Made by a program: the position numbers and the translations under genes. The notes beneath the pieces are model-generated. The model ran no database searches. It had not been told where the DNA came from and worked only from the letters and a program-made list of their open reading frames with translations. Positions 54,661 through 63,698 of a stretch of 64,000 nucleotides of DNA are shown here, piece by piece. Source of the stretch: Candidatus Amulumruptor caecigallinarius (GTDB lineage: Bacteria > Bacteroidota > Bacteroidia > Bacteroidales > Muribaculaceae); NCBI GenBank assembly GCA_944321825.1, contig CALUMU010000004.1, positions 1 to 64,000 on the forward strand. Direction: 5' to 3'. Numbering within the stretch: the first letter of the stretch is position 1; every line of letters starts with the position of its first letter.

Positions 54661-55503
54661 TTATTTTGTAAGTGAGACTATCAGGGTCGCTATGCCGACG
54701 ATAGTAGTGAAGGCGGAGGCGTAGATGAACGGATTCTTCCACTGGTTTTCGTTTATGGAATACTCGCCGGTCTTTTTGCCGTTAGGTACGACATAGATTA
54801 TGTCATTCTGTTTGAGATAAAACACAGGCGAGTTGAATATGTCCTTTGTGCGCATGTCTACGCGGGTGGTGGTGCGCAGCCCGTTCTCGGTACGGATTAC
54901 ATATATCTGGTCTCGTTCGGCGGTGATGTTCAAGTCGCCGGCCATGGCGAGAGCTTCGATGATGTTGATCTGGTCGTCGGATATGGAATATGTCGCGCTA
55001 TTGGTATCTCCGATTATTGTGAAGTGGAGATTGGCAAATTCGACTGTGACGACCGGGTCTGTCACATATTTCCCGTCAATGAGCATTTTTTTTATGAACT
55101 CTGATGCTTCCTGACGAGTGAATCCGGCTATATGGAGTTCGCCGATGACCGGAAAGTCTATGTTGCCACGGTCGTTGACCGTATATAGTCCGAAGCCGTT
55201 GTTGTTGTATCGGTTGCTGTTGCCGGTACTACGGATACCGTTTGTCTGTGTGGTTAGTGCAGTTCCTCGGTCCATTGATGTCAGATTGAACACTGAAGCC
55301 ACTTGCGGGTCGCTGCTTGATACGATTATTGAGAGCTTGTCGCCAGGTTCGATGCGTATGTACTGTGGGGCCTGGGCTACTTCAGGAGTGTCTACTACAA
55401 TATCTTGTAGGTATAATACTTTTTCACGCGAATGACAGGCGGTCATTATTATGGCTGTTGTGCATATAAGCAGTGCCCGGCTCAGTATCTTAGGGAGTGA
55501 CAT
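54661..55503 (-). CDS. Polysaccharide export lipoprotein (Wza-like)
   Basis: Forms the outer-membrane export channel. The 280-residue product has lipobox MTAC with Cys23, the poly_export domain (YIRIEPGDKLSIIVSSSD), a SLBB-type part (NLHFTIIGDTNSATYSI) and a C-terminal hydrophobic helix (SAFTTIVGIATLIVSL). The start at 55503 gives a proper lipoprotein signal; the open frame further upstream overlaps the WecA-like coding region and is ignored. Confidence 0.9.
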   Translation of the reverse strand: MSLPKILSRALLICTTAIIMTACHSREKVLYLQDIVVDTPEVAQAPQYIRIEPGDKLSIIVSSSDPQVASVFNLTSMDRGTALTTQTNGIRSTGNSNRYNNNGFGLYTVNDRGNIDFPVIGELHIAGFTRQEASEFIKKMLIDGKYVTDPVVTVEFANLHFTIIGDTNSATYSISDDQINIIEALAMAGDLNITAERDQIYVIRTENGLRTTTRVDMRTKDIFNSPVFYLKQNDIIYVVPNGKKTGEYSINENQWKNPFIYASAFTTIVGIATLIVSLTK

Positions 55504-55576
55504 TACAAAAAAAATTATGATGTTTCGGTGATTATCCTGTGGTTTATGTGTCTGGCAGGAGCTGCCATCCGATGCT

Positions 55577-56770
55577 TTATTGTGCCTGATATTGGGGTTT
55601 GCGGGTGTCTTTGGGTGATCCGTCTTTGGGTGGCGATGCTGGCGGAGATGCCAGACGGCTGCGCCGCCTGGCAAGGCTGTGGCGGTTGATTATCATATTG
55701 AGGGTATAATTGCCGGCAAACACTGCCACAAGATCTATGATAACGAGCCATGTGATGTTGAAATACATAGACAGCATTACGTTCACTGCCGTGAACATCA
55801 TTGATGCGAGGAGTATTATTATCATAGCGTAACGCTGGCGGAGACCACATGCGAGTAATTTGTGATGGATGTGTGTCATGTCAGGCGTAAACGGATTGTG
55901 GTGGTGCAGGATGCGGTTGCCAAACACCCTTAACACATCGAAGCAAGGGATAATAAGAGGGGAAAATGCTGCCACCAGCATATCGCAGCGCAGTCCGTGC
56001 GCAGTCTTCATGTTACAGATGTGAAAAGCCATAAAGCTCAGCAACAGCCCAGTGGTGAGCGAGCCGGTGTCACCCATGAATATTTTCTTGTTGATTTTCG
56101 CATCGCCGAACACATTATAGTAAAAAAACGGTATCAGCGTGCCGACAATCGCGCAACATGCAATTGCATATATTATCTGTCCGGAGATGTAAAATATAGC
56201 GGCATAGATGATTGACGCGATGGCGCTCAGGCCCGATGCCAGACCGTCGATACCGTCGATCAGGTTGATGGCGTTCATGATAAACACTATCACGATGATG
56301 CTCAAAGGTACTCCTGCCCACGCAGGGAGGGTGTGTATGCCGAGAAACCCGTGAAGATCGTGTATCCACATGCCCGTGGAGACGATAAACAATGCGGCTA
56401 TGACTTGGGCTATGAATTTTGCACGGTATTTTACTCCGATAAGGTCATCGGCTATCCCCACGAGATATATGACCATCACGGCACACATCCCGAAGCAGAG
56501 TGTCACTGGGTTGAATATGAAATACGGAACGTGCAGATTGGTCAGCATCAACCTGTTGACACCTACTAAAACCGCTATTGTGAAGAATATGGAGGGCATA
56601 AAAGCCAGACCGCCCAGACGTGGGACGGTGCTTGTATGTATCTTGCGGCTGTCAGGGATATCAAACAGGTTCTTGCGGAAAGCTATCAGCAATATCTTGG
56701 GTATCAGCAGTCCTGTCAAAACAATGCTGATAACCAAAGCAGCAATCAGATTTAAAAATGTGGCACTCAT
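55577..56770 (-). CDS. Undecaprenyl-phosphate sugar-1-phosphate transferase (WecA/TagO/MraY superfamily)
   Basis: Starts glycan synthesis by placing a sugar-phosphate on undecaprenyl phosphate. The 397-residue protein has about 10-11 membrane helices, the DD pair in GIADDLIGVKYR, the NAINLIDGIDGLASG motif, and the HIHHKLL loop of the WecA/TagO subgroup (MraY has HHHFE). N-acetylhexosamine substrates are usual, by family. The C-terminus is a Ser/Pro/Lys-rich hydrophilic tail. First gene of the operon, with the promoter at 56931-56960. Confidence 0.9.
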   Translation of the reverse strand: MSATFLNLIAALVISIVLTGLLIPKILLIAFRKNLFDIPDSRKIHTSTVPRLGGLAFMPSIFFTIAVLVGVNRLMLTNLHVPYFIFNPVTLCFGMCAVMVIYLVGIADDLIGVKYRAKFIAQVIAALFIVSTGMWIHDLHGFLGIHTLPAWAGVPLSIIVIVFIMNAINLIDGIDGLASGLSAIASIIYAAIFYISGQIIYAIACCAIVGTLIPFFYYNVFGDAKINKKIFMGDTGSLTTGLLLSFMAFHICNMKTAHGLRCDMLVAAFSPLIIPCFDVLRVFGNRILHHHNPFTPDMTHIHHKLLACGLRQRYAMIIILLASMMFTAVNVMLSMYFNITWLVIIDLVAVFAGNYTLNMIINRHSLARRRSRLASPPASPPKDGSPKDTRKPQYQAQ

Positions 56771-57226
56771 TGAGCCTTATTAGCACATATCGCGTCTATG
56801 TGGAGAGATTGGTTGATAATATGTTCGGAATATACCGATAAAATTTTAACAGTCGTGATGATTAATCACAAAATAATATCGGATATGCATGGCACAGTAA
56901 AAAACCGGCCATTAAATATGAGAATGTGTGCAAATTTAAGAAAAATTGACGACATAGCAAGTGTTAGCATTTCTGTTGGACCGCCCACCTGTCGTACAAC
57001 TTCTCAAAATAAGCAAGTCGTAAAAGTTAACGTACATATAACTCTTGATAATAACACGGATTATAGTTTAGGCTTTTGAGACTTGCATATGGAGGTTGAT
57101 TTTTAAACTCACTTATGACCTTTTTGGACGTGGTGTGGCGGGAGGGGATAAACAATAGTCTTGCGGCGGTTGTTTTAATGATACAACAAAGACATTTAAT
57201 CACATATAAATCAACTTAAACAACAA
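56771..57226. other. Divergent promoter region (exopolysaccharide operon / LRR gene)
   Basis: It contains the leftward promoter at 56931-56960. The stretch 57080-57226 is AT-rich ahead of the rightward LRR gene, but no clear -7/-33 pair was found there. No gene and no UpxY-type antitermination leader was recognised. Confidence 0.55.
56931..56960 (-). promoter_or_regulatory. Promoter of the exopolysaccharide operon
   Basis: On the minus strand TTG (56958-56960), 19 bases, TAAATTTG (56931-56938), giving a leader of about 150 bases. No invertible-promoter repeats are seen around it. Confidence 0.6.
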
Positions 57227-58300
57227 ATGATTATGAAACGCAGATTATATCTATCCATGGCAGCAGTGATGATGCTCGCCACAGCCAGTATCAGTGCGTC
57301 GGCAGCTGACAAGTCGGAGATGAAGGCCATGAAAACGTTTCTGCAGTCGCCTTCGGCTGATGAGTCAACCAATGCTGCAGCTTTGAAAATTACTAATCTC
57401 AACGACCCGGCTTCATGGGAAGGCGTGAAAGTGGAAAACGGACGTATAGTGTCGATAGACTGGAAAAACAAGCGTCTGGCCGGTTCTTTGGATCTCAGCG
57501 GATTTAAGTCGCTTGTGAAAGTAGATGTGAGCGGCAACCGCCTGACTGCGCTGTCTCTTTCTTCTAACCCGGCTCTGACGGAGGTGAACGCCAGCCGCAA
57601 TCGGTTGACTGACTTTTCTGTAAACGGATGCCCGGCATTGATGTCGCTCAATCTCTATCGCAACAGGCTTTTGGAGATCAGCCTGTCGGACACTCCGGCT
57701 CTAAAATACCTCAATGTGGCATCTAACTATTTCGTGTCATTGGATGTGTCTAATTCTCCTGCTCTTGTCACGCTTAATTGCCAGAGCTGCCATATCGAAC
57801 AGCTCAATGTGACAGGATGCTCGGCATTGAAAACTCTCTACTGCGGTTACAACAGATTGACCAGCCTCGTTCTTGCCGGTGTGGATAATCTGCAGAATCT
57901 CAACATCGACAGCAACCGCATCGCGAAGTTGGCAATCATGAATCTCCCTGCTTTAGGCACCTTCATGTGCAGCGACAATAATATGACCAGCCTGTCGGTG
58001 GAAAACTGTCCGACATTGATCGACCTTGTATGTTCATATAATAATCTGACCACTTTGTCGGTGGAAAATTGCCAGAATCTGCAATATGTCGACTGCCAGT
58101 ATAATGACCTCGAGACCCTCGACATGAGCAACCAGACATTCCTGCAGCGTCTTATCTGTAACAACAACCAGCTGCAGACGCTTGATGTATCATTCGACTC
58201 GTCGCTTAAATATATCAACTGCCGCTTCAATATGCTCACCGATGTACGCACCATAGGATGCAACAGCCTCCAGATGATTGCCGGCGAATGGAACTACTGA
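57227..58300 (+). CDS. Secreted cysteine-rich leucine-rich-repeat protein
   Basis: A 357-residue secreted protein: signal peptide (to about ASAAD, residue 28), a helical N-cap (residues 30-75), and about a dozen 20-22-residue LRRs of the form LDVSNxPALxxLNCxxNxLTxL. Cysteines recur at one inner position in successive repeats (LNCQSC, LYCGYN, FMCSDN, LVCSYN, VDCQYN, LICNNN, INCRFN), a ladder like that of Listeria InlJ. It differs from the BspA-type protein at 10,696. Probably a surface or periplasmic binding protein; the ligand is unknown. ATG at 57233 is an alternative start. Confidence 0.75.
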   Translation: MIMKRRLYLSMAAVMMLATASISASAADKSEMKAMKTFLQSPSADESTNAAALKITNLNDPASWEGVKVENGRIVSIDWKNKRLAGSLDLSGFKSLVKVDVSGNRLTALSLSSNPALTEVNASRNRLTDFSVNGCPALMSLNLYRNRLLEISLSDTPALKYLNVASNYFVSLDVSNSPALVTLNCQSCHIEQLNVTGCSALKTLYCGYNRLTSLVLAGVDNLQNLNIDSNRIAKLAIMNLPALGTFMCSDNNMTSLSVENCPTLIDLVCSYNNLTTLSVENCQNLQYVDCQYNDLETLDMSNQTFLQRLICNNNQLQTLDVSFDSSLKYINCRFNMLTDVRTIGCNSLQMIAGEWNY

Positions 58301-58344
58301 TATTCACATAGGCATCTATTTGCCTGACATATACACGCTTTTAG

Positions 58345-58385
58345 GGCGGATTTAATTGAATGTTTCAATTAAATCCGCCTTGTCT
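58345..58385 (+). terminator. Terminator after the cysteine-ladder LRR gene
   Basis: ggcggatttaattgaa (58345-58360) pairs with ttcaattaaatccgcc (58364-58379), a perfect 16-bp stem with a three-base loop, followed by TTGTC. Confidence 0.65.
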
Positions 58386-58386
58386 A

Positions 58387-58417
58387 TTGTCAAACTGACA
58401 AGAAAACGCTAATTTTG
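58387..58417 (+). promoter_or_regulatory. Promoter of the Crp/Fnr-type regulator gene
   Basis: TTG at 58387-58389, 20 bases, TAATTTTG at 58410-58417. Confidence 0.65.
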
Positions 58418-58467
58418 CAGGTGCAGTAGTTGCAAATTCAAGGTTTCGTATTCTTCTAAGGTACAAA

Positions 58468-59166
58468 ATGATAAAGTTCGCACTTGAAAAAGTCATAAGC
58501 GAAGACATGTCAGACATGTGGTCCATCCTCACGCCTGAAGAGAAACGTCTCGTAACGGATAATTTCACCATACACTCGTTTAAGAAAAACCAGATTGTCT
58601 ACCGTGAGGGGGATGAGCCGGAATATCTGTGGATTCTCCTGAAAGGGAAAATCAAAAAATTCAAGGACGGTGTGGGCGGTCGACAGCAGATTATACGGTT
58701 GCTGCGGCCGGTGCAGTATTTTGGCTACAGGGCACATTTTGCCGGAACTCCCTACGTGTCGAGCGCATGTGCCTTCGAACCGTCCGTAGCCGGGACGATA
58801 CCTCTCTCTGTGGTAGAGATGCTTCTTGAAAAGAACATACAGGTCGACCGCTTCTTCATACATGAGCTGGCATGTAACCTCGGTAACAGCGACACACGCA
58901 TAGTCAACCTCACGCAGAAGCATATTCGGGGCCGTCTGGCTGAGGCTCTTATTCTGCTCAGGGAGCATTATGGGTATGAACCTGACAATATGACTCTGCA
59001 TATATATATGGCGCGTGAGGATCTGGCCAATCTGTCGAACATGACCACTTCCAATGCCATACGCACTCTCTCGGCTTTTGTCAACGAGAAAATAATCGTG
59101 GTCGATGGGCGTAAAATCAAGATACTCGATGAGGGTGCCCTGAAAAAAATATCACGTTTCGGGTGA
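58468..59166 (+). CDS. Crp/Fnr-family transcriptional regulator
   Basis: A 232-residue DNA-binding regulator. An N-terminal cupin-type effector domain (about 20-130; FKKNQIVYREGDEPEYLWILLKG) and a C-terminal winged helix (about 150-220) with MAREDLANLSNMTTSNAIRTLSAF as recognition helix. It lacks the N-terminal cysteines of Fnr, so iron-sulfur sensing is unlikely, and the cAMP arginine pattern of Crp is not evident; the ligand is unknown. ATG at 58507 is a possible alternative start. It is followed within 60 bases by the lipoprotein and ABC genes and probably shares their transcript. Confidence 0.85.
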   Translation: MIKFALEKVISEDMSDMWSILTPEEKRLVTDNFTIHSFKKNQIVYREGDEPEYLWILLKGKIKKFKDGVGGRQQIIRLLRPVQYFGYRAHFAGTPYVSSACAFEPSVAGTIPLSVVEMLLEKNIQVDRFFIHELACNLGNSDTRIVNLTQKHIRGRLAEALILLREHYGYEPDNMTLHIYMAREDLANLSNMTTSNAIRTLSAFVNEKIIVVDGRKIKILDEGALKKISRFG

Positions 59167-59221
59167 GGTGAGTACTCGCTCTCCGCTTCTTGTCCATTAT
59201 TCACATAAACCTCCATATCCT

Positions 59222-60631
59222 ATGTATTCATCATTTCCGCAACACATCTTTAGATTTAAACTGATAAAATCAGTAACGCATGTTTCTACAGGGCTGTTTA
59301 TGCTTGCCCTGTTATTGTTGACTTCATGTAGCAAGACCGACACCACACTCATGGACAGTATTCCTGCCGACGCTGATTTCGTGGCGGTGGTCGATATGGG
59401 CGAGGTCGTGAAAAATATCGGATGCGAGATAACTTCTGACGGACCTGTATTTCCCCCGGAAATACAGTCGCGTATCGGTAACCTCGGAGGTGACAATAAG
59501 CAGGTTTATGATATTTTCGCAAATGTTTTCCCTTATATCGATGCGGAGCATCTCATGGCTTTTGCATTGAAAGAGGGGCATTATGCCATATTTACTTATC
59601 TGATTACTGATGCCGAGGGTTATGCCAAGGCTATGGAGGAGTTGTCCGGGAGTAAGGAATCGCGTGACGGCTATACTGTATATCCTGGCAATATGACCAC
59701 AGTGGTGAAAGGCAACCAAGCGTGGATGACTTCATGTGACTCGCGACGTGCGACCGATGTAGTTGCTGAAATGCTTGACAAAGCATCGGAAAAAAACTTC
59801 ACATCCAATCGCGGTTTGGCCGAATTTATCAGTGATTCCGGGACTGCCGGTGTGGTGGTCAACCTTGCAGCTACGGGACTCGTTGAAACTGAAACTTGGG
59901 TTGCTGCGCACATCACGTTGGGCGATATGTCGGCTAAAGCTGACATACAGCTGATGATGAGCGACGGCGAGATTGTCCCTGCGCAAGGTTTCTGTAATGT
60001 CGACAAGGGATTTCTGCGTTATGTCCCTGAAAGTTTCAACTATGCTGTCGGTGTCGGCGTGGAGAGCGGCGAGTCGCTTGCCGGGTGGCTTAAGATGATG
60101 ATGCCGATGTTGTCGTTTGAGCAGCGTGGCATGTTAGAGACTGCGCTCCCTTTCATATCCAAAGTCAAAGGTACGGTTGCTGTGGCTGGCAGGGCTGACG
60201 GTAGGACCGTGGACGAACTTGGTTATATACCCCCGATGCTTATGATGGTAAAGATGGAGCAGGCCGATGTCGATGAGTCGGTGCAGGCTCTTGTCACTCT
60301 CGTTCGTGGCATGGGTGCGTCGGTCGCCGCTGACGGACAGGGGCGTTATGAGGTTTCTGCCCCCGGGATGAAGGTATATATCGGTAATGTCGACGGCAGT
60401 CTCGGCATTTCCACCGTCCCGTTTGAGCCTACAAAAAACAGTCACATGGCATCTGTGTTTAAAACATGTCTGGGTGGTGCATATTTTATGATGCCGTCGG
60501 GATTCGATGGCATGTTTAATCGCGATGTGTTGCTGAGGGCAAACCTGCAACAGCAGTCGTTGCAGATAGAGATAGCATACCCTGACACCAAGGGGCCGTT
60601 TCTGAAAACGTATATCGAATCGTTACAGTAG
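59222..60631 (+). CDS. Lipoprotein of the DUF4836-like group
   Basis: A 469-residue lipoprotein with lipobox LTSC (Cys36) after a long basic n-region. The mature part begins with IPADADFVAVVDMGEVVKN, the pattern seen in DUF4836-like Bacteroidales lipoproteins, and consists of two similar alpha/beta halves. Function unknown. The start is set at ATG 59222; a GTG at 59168 would add 18 residues. The gene ends 7 bases before the ABC gene, implying a shared operon. Confidence 0.7.
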   Translation: MYSSFPQHIFRFKLIKSVTHVSTGLFMLALLLLTSCSKTDTTLMDSIPADADFVAVVDMGEVVKNIGCEITSDGPVFPPEIQSRIGNLGGDNKQVYDIFANVFPYIDAEHLMAFALKEGHYAIFTYLITDAEGYAKAMEELSGSKESRDGYTVYPGNMTTVVKGNQAWMTSCDSRRATDVVAEMLDKASEKNFTSNRGLAEFISDSGTAGVVVNLAATGLVETETWVAAHITLGDMSAKADIQLMMSDGEIVPAQGFCNVDKGFLRYVPESFNYAVGVGVESGESLAGWLKMMMPMLSFEQRGMLETALPFISKVKGTVAVAGRADGRTVDELGYIPPMLMMVKMEQADVDESVQALVTLVRGMGASVAADGQGRYEVSAPGMKVYIGNVDGSLGISTVPFEPTKNSHMASVFKTCLGGAYFMMPSGFDGMFNRDVLLRANLQQQSLQIEIAYPDTKGPFLKTYIESLQ

Positions 60632-60638
60632 TCGACTA

Positions 60639-61334
60639 ATGGCTTCCAGGTCAATTACATCATCCGCATCAGGGCATATCGGTTGCATTGCCCTCAGCCA
60701 TGCCTTGCCCAAAGTGTTCAAGGGCGAGGAGAACACGGAAATTATCCAGCGGAGCGGCGTATGGCTCAAAGATTTGAAATTTGAGCGCGGACACAGGTAT
60801 TTGGTCAGTGCCGAGAGCGGCACCGGCAAATCGTCGATGTGCGCATTTATCTATGGTACGCGCACCGACTACGAGGGAGCAATAAGATTTGACAATCAGG
60901 ATATCCGTGGATATGCGGCTCGGGATTGGTGTAGCTTGCGTAGACGCAATATCGCTTATTTGCCCCAGGATATGCGGCTGTTTCCCGAATTGACCGTGTT
61001 GGAGAATCTGCAGATTAAAAACCGTCTGACACGTACATATACCGATGCCAGGCTTATGGAGCTATTAGACATGCTCGGCATTGCAGACAAGGCTTCTGAA
61101 CTCGGAGCGCATCTCTCGGTAGGGCAGATGCAGAGGGTAGCCATAATCCGTGCGTTGTGTCAGCCTATGGATTTTTTGCTGCTTGACGAGCCTGTCAGCC
61201 ATCTTGACCAGCGTAACAACCGTGTTGTGGCTGATGTTATCGATGCTGTGGCGCGTCAAAACGGGGCGGCTGTAATAGCCACCTCTGTAGGTAATCATCT
61301 CTCTCTTGATTTTGACATGACAATATCGTTATGA
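60639..61334 (+). CDS. ABC transporter ATP-binding protein (LolD/MacB-like)
   Basis: The ATPase of an ABC exporter or MacB/LolD-like mechanotransducer. The 231-residue protein has Walker A ESGTGKS at 59-65, Q-loop Gln110 (YLPQDM), signature LSVGQ at 159-163 and Walker B with DEP at 183-185. The Walker A prefix SAESGTGKS is slightly unusual (GPSGSGKS is normal). The following gene overlaps by four bases (ATGA) and encodes the permease. Confidence 0.88.
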   Translation: MASRSITSSASGHIGCIALSHALPKVFKGEENTEIIQRSGVWLKDLKFERGHRYLVSAESGTGKSSMCAFIYGTRTDYEGAIRFDNQDIRGYAARDWCSLRRRNIAYLPQDMRLFPELTVLENLQIKNRLTRTYTDARLMELLDMLGIADKASELGAHLSVGQMQRVAIIRALCQPMDFLLLDEPVSHLDQRNNRVVADVIDAVARQNGAAVIATSVGNHLSLDFDMTISL

Positions 61335-62554
61335 ACCCCGAGGAAAACAAACATCGGAATATGGTGTGGTGTCTGTTAAGACGTAATATCTCCACAGGGC
61401 AGCTCGCAGGTTACGCCGTGGCAACATTTGTCGGCCTTGCCATTCTCTCCGTGGCGTTGCAGTTTTATCGTGATGTCATCTCCCTGTGGCACGATGAGGA
61501 CAAGCTGTTCGGTGAAAACTACATAGTCGTTTCCAAGAAAGTCAGCGGATTCGGAGGTTTGTTCGGAAGTAATAGTTCGGCTTTTTCTGCTGATGAGATA
61601 AGCGACATAGCGCGGCAACCGTGGAGCCGCAAGGTGGGAGCTTTTACTGCGGCTGATTTTAACGTCAACGCATCGGCTTCGCTTGGTGGCGGACGGCTGT
61701 CTACGTCGCTGTTTCTTGAGACGATTCCCGATGAATTTTTTGATATAACTCCACGCGAATGGGACTATGACCCGCAGAGGGGCGGTATCGTGCCTATCAT
61801 CATCCCCAAGGACTATCTCGCTCTATATAACTTCGGTTATGCGGCTTCCCACGGTATGCCTCAACTGAGCGAATCCATGATAGGGATGCTGCCGCTGAAA
61901 CTGTCGTTGAGCGGCAATGGTGACGAAGCTACGGTAGATGCGCGTATCGTAGGTTTCTCGTCGCGGCTCAACACCATCGCCGTCCCGGAGGCGTTTCTTG
62001 AGGAGGCTAACCGTCGATTCGGCTCCAAGCCGGAAACTGCGCAGTCGCCGTCACGTCTGATAGTGAAGGTATCGGACAAAGCCGACCCGGCGATAAGGTC
62101 ATACCTGTCAGATAAGGGTTATGAGCAAGGCGGAGATGTCAGCCAGTCGGGTCAGTTGACATTTTTCCTGCGTCTGACCACATCTGTGGTAGTGGCTATC
62201 GGAGTGGTCATCACCTTGTTGTCATTCTTCATCTTGGTGCTGAGTATATATCTCTTGTTGCAGAAAAACCGCCGTAAAATACATGATCTGATGCTGCTGG
62301 GATATTTTCCGGAAGATATATCCAAGGCATATGTGCGTATGGTGACTGTCATCAATGCAGGGGTTGTCTGCCTCTCGGCGGCAGTGGTTTTTATTGCCCA
62401 GATGTTGTGGACATCGCAACTTGAGTTGATGCAGGCATCGCCGTCCTCTCTGTGGCTCACGTTCACTGCCATGGTTGGCATCATGGCAGTGCTTACGATC
62501 CTGAGCATGGTTATCATACGCCGGCGGGTGTGTGCGACTTTCAGGCTCTCCTGA
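61331..62554 (+). CDS. FtsX-like ABC permease
   Basis: A 407-residue membrane protein with one N-terminal helix (about 26-46), a large extracytoplasmic domain (about 50-275) and three C-terminal helices (about 285-400), the MacB/FtsX/LolCE plan. A cytoplasmic FRLS end and the basic RRRKIHDLMLLGYFPEDI loop (coupling helix with L-G-Y pattern) contact the ATPase. The substrate could be a lipoprotein, peptide or envelope signal; the preceding lipoprotein gene is a plausible partner. Its 3' end overlaps the convergent MFS gene by 14 bases. Confidence 0.82.
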   Translation: MNPEENKHRNMVWCLLRRNISTGQLAGYAVATFVGLAILSVALQFYRDVISLWHDEDKLFGENYIVVSKKVSGFGGLFGSNSSAFSADEISDIARQPWSRKVGAFTAADFNVNASASLGGGRLSTSLFLETIPDEFFDITPREWDYDPQRGGIVPIIIPKDYLALYNFGYAASHGMPQLSESMIGMLPLKLSLSGNGDEATVDARIVGFSSRLNTIAVPEAFLEEANRRFGSKPETAQSPSRLIVKVSDKADPAIRSYLSDKGYEQGGDVSQSGQLTFFLRLTTSVVVAIGVVITLLSFFILVLSIYLLLQKNRRKIHDLMLLGYFPEDISKAYVRMVTVINAGVVCLSAAVVFIAQMLWTSQLELMQASPSSLWLTFTAMVGIMAVLTILSMVIIRRRVCATFRLS

Positions 62555-63698
62555 CGCGTTCGTAATGGCGGTAGAGATAGAACAGCAGCGACGATCCTAT
62601 GACGATGAGGGGGAGTCCGACTATGGATGGCGACAGGTAGTCGCCGGTTTCTCTGATGATTTCGCCTCCGAGCCATGCCGCTATGGCATTGCCGGCGTTG
62701 TAGGCTATCTGTATGCAGGCGGCTCCGAGCATTTCCCCACCGTGTGAATAGCCTACTATCGAGCTTTGCAGCGGTCCGCCCGAACCGAACAGTATGGCGG
62801 TGCCGAGCATCATCAGCACTACGGAGCAGATTTTTATGTCGGCACAGAAGTAAAATAGTATCAGCACGGGTATGGCGCAGACCTGTACACATGTTGCCAC
62901 TCCTGCTGGTTTGAAGCGGTCAGCGAGTTGCCCGGCTATGAGATTGCCAGCAAACATGCCGAAGCCGGCTATGACCATCAGCCACGACATTGCATCGCGG
63001 CTGAATCCGCTGACGAGGGTGAGCTGGGGATCTATGAAGCTGTACCAGCAGTATATACCTGTCTGTCCGAGCAATATGCCACCGAATATCAGCCATGGCG
63101 GCAGCGTGCGCATGAATCGGAATTGTCCTTTAAATCCGCAGTCCTCCAATTTGTCGACTTGAGGGACCCAGAAGCGTATGGCTATGAAATTGAGTATGCC
63201 TGATACTGCTACGATGACATATGCCACACGCCATGATAGCAGATTGCTGACGAGAGTCCCTAAAGGAACTCCTCCGAGCGTCGCTACAGTCATACCGGCT
63301 ATCATCATCGATACCGCGCTGACAGCTTTGGAGGGGGAGGCGAGTTTTCGGGCTACTATGGCACCTACTCCGAAGTATGCTCCGTGTGGCAGCCCGGATA
63401 GAAACCGTGCGATGCAGAGGGTCCAGAACCCCGGGGCAAACGCGGCGAGGGCGTTGCCGACGGTTATGAGGGCGGCAAGGTAGAGCATCAGCCGCCGCAG
63501 GTCCATCTTGCGTACAAACAGCAGAGCCGGCGCGCCGAAGCATACGCCCAAAGCATAGGCGGAGATGAACCTCCCCGCCTTGTCAATCGATATGTTCATA
63601 CTATGGGCAAGGTCGCCGAGGATGCCCATGGTCATAAATTCAGTGATGCCGAGGGCAAAGGTGCCCAAGGCGAGTGCAAACAGTCCTTTTTTATTCAT
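62541..63698 (-). CDS. MFS exporter (AraJ/drug-efflux type)
   Basis: A 385-residue, 12-helix major-facilitator protein of the AraJ/PbuE-like drug:H+ antiporter group. Seen: TEFMTMGILGDLA in helix 1, GRFISAYALGVCFGAPA, RFLSGLPHGAYFGVGAIVA (motif B/C) and GGVPLGTLVSNLLSWR. It starts within the stop region of trpA (8-base overlap), so it is cotranscribed with the trp gene; export of an aromatic compound would be consistent but is not shown. Confidence 0.85.
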   Translation of the reverse strand: MNKKGLFALALGTFALGITEFMTMGILGDLAHSMNISIDKAGRFISAYALGVCFGAPALLFVRKMDLRRLMLYLAALITVGNALAAFAPGFWTLCIARFLSGLPHGAYFGVGAIVARKLASPSKAVSAVSMMIAGMTVATLGGVPLGTLVSNLLSWRVAYVIVAVSGILNFIAIRFWVPQVDKLEDCGFKGQFRFMRTLPPWLIFGGILLGQTGIYCWYSFIDPQLTLVSGFSRDAMSWLMVIAGFGMFAGNLIAGQLADRFKPAGVATCVQVCAIPVLILFYFCADIKICSVVLMMLGTAILFGSGGPLQSSIVGYSHGGEMLGAACIQIAYNAGNAIAAWLGGEIIRETGDYLSPSIVGLPLIVIGSSLLFYLYRHYERVRRA

